Part shown: piece by piece, positions 42,901-51,900 of the stretch
Position numbering within the stretch: position 1 is the first letter of the stretch
How the letters are laid out: each line of letters begins with the position of its first letter
Source: Stichopus chloronotus
Lineage: Eukaryota > Echinodermata > Holothuroidea > Aspidochirotida > Stichopodidae
Assembly: GCA_021234535.1 (NCBI GenBank)
Contig: CM037843.1
Span: forward strand, 34,101,200 to 34,165,199
Direction of reading: 5' to 3'
Length of the DNA stretch: 64,000 bases
Translations under genes and position numbers: made by a program
The notes under the pieces: model-generated
Seen by the model: the letters and a program-made list of their open reading frames with translations, nothing else
Told to the model about the DNA's origin: nothing
The model's database searches: none

Positions 42901-45900
42901 AAATTGCTAAACGAACTATAATTATCAAGCTACCTACTAGACAACACAGCTGAAAATTCCACTATAATCTTTCTTTCCTATCTGGGGGCTATTTTGCCCA
43001 ATGACTAACTTTTATAACATCACTTGATTTCAATATTTCCTGCACCACGGAAAATGATATGTATAAAGTTGATTATATTACAGTCATTGGGATAGCTAAA
43101 ACCATTTGAAAATGGAGACAAAGGGTCATTAAACACAACAACTGTTGAAGTAGCAGCAGCATCTGTCATTGTATTCCATTAAAGCCAACTGCATTTCCTT
43201 CATGATGATATATTTTCTGATGGAACATTCCTATGGCAACCACACTATTTGATAATAAACATGAAACCCAGTGAAAGATTATGTTTTTGGAACAAAACAG
43301 AAAAAACATAGGAACAGTTTTATTATGACAGTTTTCTGGATGAGCTGAAGGGGTGCCCCCAACAAAAGCAAACAGCACTCATAATTACAAACGCAGCTAC
43401 CTGAAATTCTTAGTTCTCTTGGAAATTTACTCGTTCAGACACGCTGTGGGTAGAGAAGGTTTGGGGATGCCTTACAGATTTTCAGACACTGAAGCTCTAC
43501 ATGCTTGTTTAAGGGGCAATCATGGTAGTGTATTATCTATTCATTTTGTTGAAAAGTTCACCTAGTTACTGGACATATCTCTCAAGTAGATTGATGGGAT
43601 TCATACACCATCAAATAGTAATACAAGAAGGGGAACTAGCCTTTATGTCCACTGTACCTCAGCACTGAGAAAATCATTTACGATGGAAATGAATTTGTGG
43701 CAAAAGCTATCTTTGTGATGGTGAGGATTAAAAGTAAGTTTGTGTTGAAACTGGATGAGGATGAAAAGAAAAGGAATATCTCTTACTTCTGCATTTAATG
43801 TTTCTTGCCTTCCGATTATACGGAGATGTCTCATGCTGGCTCTACGTTCTTTGGGCCTGCTCGATGGGCTCCCTTTACTACTGTGAGTTTCGCTCTACAA
43901 ATTTGTCATTTAAAGATTGATAGAACTGGGTACATTTCAAGAATTATAATGCAAACTGTGGGAAGACTTCAATATTTCAGTGATACGACATATTATTGGC
44001 AGTGATACTTCACATGGTACATACTACATAGATATTTCCTTACATATTTGAGTATAATACGTAGGAGTTAAATATGCTGTTAATTGAAACAACCATGGAC
44101 AACATGAATGATTTTTTTATCACTTGAAGGTGACAACCATAGATAAATACAACAGTTACTAATGAAGCAAGGCCTAGCAAGTGTAAATGTAAGTAAAATC
44201 AATTAATAAAAGTTCACAATCATGGGATTAATAAGTTCTAGATGTATTCCAAGCTTCTAACAGTTTACTTGTTTACATATAGGCTGGTACCATACACACT
44301 TTATTTCAATGTTACAGAGACTGCACGAGAATCTGTCGATGGGAGTCAGTGTAGTGGCTAATAGACCGCTACTCTTACAGTCATTTTGAGAATTAACTCA
44401 ACAAACAGAGCAATATGACGACAGTTATGAAAGATATATCTAAGTCAGTAATCTAGCCTCTGCAACAAAGTAAAGAGGATGGACCAGGAGTTATCAGACA
44501 ATCTCACAGGCCAGGCCATTTCAAACTATGCCAGAACAACACTTTAAAACAGCAAAGAATACATACTGAACAACAAAAAGCCACAAAAAGTCTGAATTTT
44601 TTGTGAACAATCATCTTTGGTCTATAGACACTGGAATACATAAAAAATTCTTCCACAATTATTCAAATTACTGTGGATATACACACAATCTGGTCATGTG
44701 ATAAACAGTACTTGCTAAATGTCTGCTACGTAGGTGTAGTACTGTATGTGCTATCATAAAACAATTTACTGTACTGACCAAAAATAGATAATTTAATGAA
44801 GGAAAACTGAACCTTTTCTAAAAGATGGAATGGAACATAAAAAGTTCAATTTGATGACAAATTACAAATCAAAACATATTGCTGTTTTTCATGGCTTCCT
44901 AGAGATGGATCTACTTCTGATTACGGGTGCTCACTTAAAGCATATATATAAACAATACCTTTTAATTTCTACTTACAGCTTTCACCTGGACATACATACA
45001 TTTATGATCATCACCACATGAAACATAAACAGACAATGACTGATAATATTATCTACCCATTTAAAAGACTCCAGTAATGAAGTTTCTTTTTCCTTCACTG
45101 TGTTTGTGTTCTTTCATTTTGACCGGAGAAAAAGTTCAAACGCCCAAAGTTATACAGATAATCACAACATATTACAGTATGTGAGCATGCCAAGTTCACA
45201 TAAAAGTATACAGTGTATAGCCAACGTTTTTGAGTATATATACTCTCGACTGGTGACTGCCATCAATGGTCACAAGAAAACACAAAGAAATGACAAAGTG
45301 CATTCCACAGAGAAAAGTAGCAAAGGAGAATGATATCATGTGACCTGTAGTGAAGCCACATGAGTGTAAGAACTAGAAATGAGAGCAATGATGTGCAATA
45401 TAAACATGGTAAAATTATTTGCTCCATTTGAGTTTTTTTTTTTTTTTAGAAGGGAGGAGGAGGTGGTTGCAAGCACACTGTTGGAAATTGAAGAATCGAT
45501 AGTAGGAACAATAACATAGCGATTAAAAAGTCAGTTTCAAAGTTGAATGACTACTGCAGCATGAAGACAATTACAATGAAGATCTTTGTTGTGTAATAGA
45601 AGCAGCACAAATGCTTTTCTAGGCATTTCACTGGATAGATGCTCCACGAAACACTGTGTTGACCCTCTCTCTTACTTCAATTTCTGTAACAAATGCACAA
45701 TTAAAGGGGCACTTTGAGTTGTTTCATGAAATTCACTAAACTTTTCTTAACTTGTCAAAGTTCCTATAGATACTAATGACCTGTCGTCAAAGTTAGAGAA
45801 TCCCATCTGGCACAAACAAGTATTTGTGAATGACAGAGTATTAACGTTTCAATCCGATTTTTGAAAATTTGTTACCAGATACTTTTCATGCTACTAACTA

Positions 45901-48900
45901 TACTATTCATATGAACACAGTCAGTTACAAGCCAGGGTCACTAATTAAAAACTTTTGACAGTTTCCATAACTATTAACAGTGAAAATTACATAGGCATCA
46001 AAATTAACTTTGTGGTTGCCACGTGGTTGCACCCTTCAAAATACTCCCGAATCTAAGAATATGTACTCAATGTACCTCTTTGATATCACTTAATATTTAC
46101 ATGCTGTCAAATAGATGGTGATATGTCACATATCTTCAGGTCCTATTATTGAATACACATACAGTATACGGTACACGGTACACGGTATACAGTACATCTT
46201 GAAATATATAAATATATCTTGAAATGACGATGCCGCAAATGAATAGTGCCATGCATGAGGGAAAAAAAAAGATAATGAAACAAGGTGTGGTGAGATATGA
46301 ATCCATGGTGATGAGTACATGACCTGCTGCCTTCATCTTTATTCACTAGAGACACACACTGAGATGGCTAACGATGACTGCTAATTAGAAGGAGACGACG
46401 TACAGTGTGCTACCATGGATTATTAACATGTGTCATCTCATGGAGTGAACATCGGGTAAATATTCAAGTACAATTATGCATTTTGAATACATACAAATGA
46501 CAACATCTTCTTTAAAAAAAAAAACAAAAAAACTTTCTTTTGTCTTTCACTGCTGGCAGAGTCCTACGATCACAATCTTTCAAAATTACTTCTGTAGGGT
46601 CACTTACAGAGTTTGAGGAAATTTGGATTAATGAAGCAAACAAAATAATCCACTGCAAACATAATAAGGCACAGTGGAGAGTTGTGGCATTACAACAGGC
46701 TGACAGGTATTGCATCATTCTAAATTTCAGTATGTTTTTTTTCGAAGGTTTTGGCAATGTTAACAAACCAAGATGTTGTCATCAAAGCATTTTAACTGTT
46801 AATATATTGAACATTCAAAGGTGGCTGATCATCTTATTAATATCTCATCTGACATATCAGTCTGTTCTTGATAAGTTTCAAGTTTGTGAAACCAAATCAA
46901 ACAGCAAATCAAATCAAATATGTTCTTTCGATCCACTGTTGTCTCGAATGCTTTCGAAGGATCACTATTGCCTCATCAGATGCAAAAAAATTCTTGAAAG
47001 GCATTCGATTGGATTTGAAAAAATTTTTGTGTTGATTTGCTCTTTTATTCGGTTTTATAAATGTACAACTCTTCTGAAACTGTGACTTCCCAGTTTACCC
47101 ACTAGTTTACGTTTCATCTTTGCAAAAGTGGCAACGGAACATTGGTAGGCCGTTTGTGCACATACCTCTTGTCTACCATAATAATATCATTCCTCGTACA
47201 CGAATACCTGCAAAGAGCAATCGTAAACTGGTAATGTTTGCACACATAATTATCAAGAAGAGACCAAAGTCACATGACAACTGCTCACCTTTAAGAAACA
47301 AATCAGAGAGGTACATCAACCAAACAAGGAGTGACTGTGATCGTAAAGCTAACCTACCAGCAGTGAAAGGGATGATTTGGTTATTTTATACTTTTGTGAA
47401 CATCAATGGCATAATCGTACTTTTAAAGTTGAACCTTACTTCAACAAGAACATTCTCCTGCTGTCTACCGTTGGCTCTTAGATGCCTACTGCTTGTTCTC
47501 CATTCTTTACGTCTCCCTGGGGTTCCTCTATTTTGTTCTTCAGCCTATGAATGATTAACAGTTCCGATAACGGCATTTAAGTGATTCGATCGTGATACTT
47601 CTGTGGAGCAACTTTGAAATTATGTACATGATGTCCTCAGGATTTAAAAAGAACTGTTGATCAACCATTTTGGCCTTAAGATGTCCAAGTTCGTAATTGG
47701 ACAATGGACCATGGTGAAAAGTGCATTGGGTAACAACAGTTGCCTCTGGCAAGTACTGACTACAAGGTGAACTTGTAGATTTGGCTGCATGCTAACTTAA
47801 AGATGATTGAACATGTATGGATAATTGGCTGAAAGCTACCGATGTACTAAAAGCTTGATAAGTTTGAGCATCAAATTTGTAACTCAGAACACTCTCGGTG
47901 GGGCCTTGATTTTAATAGGATATTAATTGCTTCTATGTAGAATCAAACTGTGACAAGGAATGCTGGTGATCTCTTGATGTTTTGATACATGCTTTAATAC
48001 CACAGTTTATACAGGTACATGGCAACATATCATAGTTTCTCTGCATCTAAACAGCCTTCCTGATCTCTCTCCCCTTTGCTATGTACAATTTTTTATTGAT
48101 CGACCGTTAATATCACGAACGAGACAAATCATCAGAGAGAAAAGAGATGATCATTTTGAGATATCACAAAAGTAACAGTTGCCGTTTTTGGAGACGTTCG
48201 TCTTGTTAGTCCCACAACAGGACTGCAGACAAATGAGGCTATCCCTTGTCACTTCATTAGACTTTCCTTCATAAGCTGTTTAATATGTGCAAAATGACCT
48301 TCAATTTTACTGCCAACTGCAAACGGTCAAAAGATGTGCCAACATCGATCACAGATATCTGACGGTGGAGGCACCTCGGTAAACATTACCAAATCTCTTA
48401 TTTGTTGAAGTTACAGTTTCTTCAACCGAATCTCCTCTGGATTCTAAACTAAATTAAGAACATGAGAGGACTAAGTGCTGGTGTGAGCTGATTTTGCCAG
48501 GGATACTATACACCATCGTAGGGGACCCTAATACATGAGCTGCTACACTGTAAACACCTTTACAGCTAGGGGTTGTCAAAAGTGGAATGTACTGCGCATA
48601 AGATGCGATAAATAGCCATGCAGTGAAAGGTGAGAAATCTAACATTGATTGTAGATTACAAATTAGGCTTAATACATCATACCATTGAAAGTGCAGCTTT
48701 CCAAGTGTTAATTGCAAGACTATTATTAAACTGTACATTGTAATATTCACTTTGTGCAACAAACCTACTCTATATCAAATTTCACTCTTTGAACATTCAG
48801 TGTTATCATTCTCCCTTCCTTCTTTTTGCTATGTTCATACCTTCATGCCGATTTATTCATATGTTTTTTTCCGGAAATTAGATACCCGAGTCTTCACTCT

Positions 48901-51900
48901 AAATCTTAAAATTCCATTAGGTCCTAAGTAACACCTTGTTTGACGATACGACAGATTTCAGCGTTGAGCTTAAATTCAAAATTCCAGTCAGTTGTCACCA
49001 TATTAAGAAGATAGTTTTCTGGGAGAATTGGACAAAGTTTACATGTAGCCTCCTGATTTACCACTGCACCTTATCCTATATAACAGGAAAGGTATTGTAG
49101 ACATAAAACCATTAGTTTCCCTCAAATAAGCTATTTCCTGGTGTCTCCTACTCAAATATTCCTGCCAAAAAAATTCTTATGTTTTGATACTAAAGTCCAC
49201 TATCAATTTCCTCTCACTTTTACTTTAAGTGTTTATACTGATATTAACAATTCAATATTTTGAGGAACTTTCCTTCAAAAGGTCCTATCAATTGGTCTAC
49301 TTGCGGGCAACTTACGGTACTTGTGACAGGGTGAAACAAAAGGAGCATGTAGTAAAATTTTGCATATCATTTTTTCTTATAGGTTACTCCACACACCCTG
49401 TCATCCTTAAATTAAAGAGATGATTGAGAGGATTTCAGAAGAAATAAATGATAGAGAGGGGGATAGCAGATAGAGTGACGGGAGAATTTAGTGGAATGTC
49501 AAAATAGCAAAATTATGTCATTTTCAAGTCATCCAGATAATTTCACTTGAATGATTTTATATTACGATGTGTGCCAAAACCATGGAGATATTAAAAAAAA
49601 AGTGAAGGAAATGATAAAAAAAAAATTAGGGAAAAAAACAGGAAAGGATGAATTTGACCGAGCAACAGCGACTGGTGAAAATGAAGAGTGTAAAATTTGT
49701 GTAAGTTTATGAGGGAAAGAAAGGCCTGAAAATCTAGAGGAGCAGCAACATTGTTTCTGCATTTTTCTGCTTCTGTTTTGCACTGAAAAGATGGCCAAGG
49801 GGTAAAAAGAAAAAAAATGAAATTGGTATCGACCCAATGTTCAAAAGATATAATAATATATGGCAAGAATGGTCCAATTATGAAAAACAGTAAAGTTTGG
49901 AAGTGTGAGACTGCGAGCGACGAAAGAAACTGAACTTTTGTGAGTCTTACTTCAGAGTTAACACTTTCTTGTCTACCAGTGTGTCGTAGATGTCTTGAGC
50001 TGGCTCTACGGTCTTTGGGTCGGCTTGCGGTCCCCTTGTGCCGGTGATGCTCCTCCGTCTACAAACAACATTTTCATTGTCGAATGATTAAATTTCATTA
50101 CTGACAACATATTTATGCTTTCATTTTTGAAGAACTTAAAATTGAGAGATACGGAGGGGGAGCAGAGGGAATTCACAATCCCAGCATGCATGTACCTCTT
50201 CAATATTATTATTGTTCATCAATTCATGAAGACATGAAACAAATTTCAATTAATTAACCCTGCATTGTTGCATAAAGGTAGTGAGTAGATCTGGTAATAA
50301 CACAAATCTATTCTTACTGTACTTCCATAGTAAAATAATTTGGTGCTCACAAAAAAGTCATGCAGATAAGTTCCATGTTTACAATAAACATTGTCTCTGC
50401 AACAATTAATTACCTTCTTTTGGGAGTTTCATCACATGACTACACAGACTTTTAAGATTACATGGTTGAACTTAAAACAATATCTTTGAGATGTACATAT
50501 GGCCAAGGGACCAACAGTAGGTTCATGACAATCACCAAAACAATACACAATGCAAAAGTTTACTCTTACTCTTATACCTTTACAGAATGGGTGCATGGCC
50601 CCAGTCTGTTACCTGTAGTCACCCCATTCCAAAGTAGTATTGTCCACTTCTTGGTGAAGATTTAACTGTACATGTTGCACAAATAGATATATATATAAAT
50701 TGCTATTTACGGCAGATAAAGTGTCGTAACTTAGCATTTTCCTAGTACAGCCACACTCAATCCGTATGTCTTATCTATAGAAATCCACATACTAATGGAA
50801 TCTTAAAGAAATCCACGTAACATGCATGCATTAAGTGAAGCAAGGGGGAAAGTATGTCTATGATGTGAATCACTGAAGTGACTTCAGAAACACAAGATAT
50901 GCATGCAAATTCACAAATTAACTGCCACTATAAGCCAAATGAACAGTGGCTTCACGATTGCAAAATAATGGTGTGATCCACTTGTATCACACGAAAATAG
51001 TTACCTTATCGATGAAATATGGAACCTATATGCCACAGTTCCCACTTGTCATAGAGGAAATTTGGCAAGCTAAACAGGTATGTGAACATCCAACATTCTA
51101 CTTTTTATTGTGATAGCAGTCACAGCAAAAGGCTGCAAAGCCCTCATGTAGTATAAACTGCACATAATGCTTCCTGTACTATCACTTGCAAAATTTGTGG
51201 TAATGTTTACAAGGAGAAACTTGTAATCTCTTGCAACAAGTTATATATATTTAGTTCTTACTTTTCATGTTCTTCTAAAGAGACAAATTTAAAACGAAAT
51301 ATTCTTGACAGAACTGAGAATCCTCTCCTATATACTGCAATCTGACATGCAGCTTTAATAATTTCTAGATAAGGTGCAATGCAGCATGCACCCATGGCAT
51401 CCCACAGCATTACTGTAGAACCATGGAATGGTAGACACTTGTGTCTTCCATACGGAAGTACTACCCTGAGGAATTACTTCCATGGTCCGGATGAGTCCAT
51501 TTTGAAGCTAACTGAGCCCAGATAGCCCCAGTCAGTCTAAACTTGGTGGACTAACTTAACCATGCACCTTCAGCGAAATCATATTCCGTGAAACTGTAAA
51601 CACTACTTGGTGGCTTCTCGTACTTTGAAGTTTGAAGTGCAGAAAATAGAAAACTGTACAGAAGCAATGTACTTCTCAACACAGATCCAGAAGGAAAAGG
51701 AGGGAGGCAGAATGGGGTGTTATAGCATGTGCACTACACCATACAAATCATGCTGACCAAAAAAAAAATTGTTTGGAAAATTTCTGGTTTGTATAATTTA
51801 CACATATTTCATCCATGAATTCACCAGAGCTTTTCATTAAAATACCTATGGCATATCAGAGGCCTTTCTTCCAATAAGTTTTATATACAAACAGGATAGC

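Noticed and set aside
43401..43443. Exon-like segment with a strong acceptor (ctacccacag) and donor gtagct, just downstream of alternative exon copy 3
   Set aside because: Stop codons occur in all three frames, the length of 43 nt is not a multiple of three, and it has no similarity to the cassette family.
46540..47085. The longest open frame in the window (181 codons, plus strand) as a gene
   Set aside because: Its composition is that of AT-rich non-coding DNA, with no domain or family signature and no promoter or splice context. It is kept only as an observation about the inverted repeat.
51262..51274. 13-nt microexon with good splice sites (ttgtctctttag and gtaaga)
   Set aside because: The length would shift the frame between phase 0 exons, and so short a match to consensus sites can be chance.
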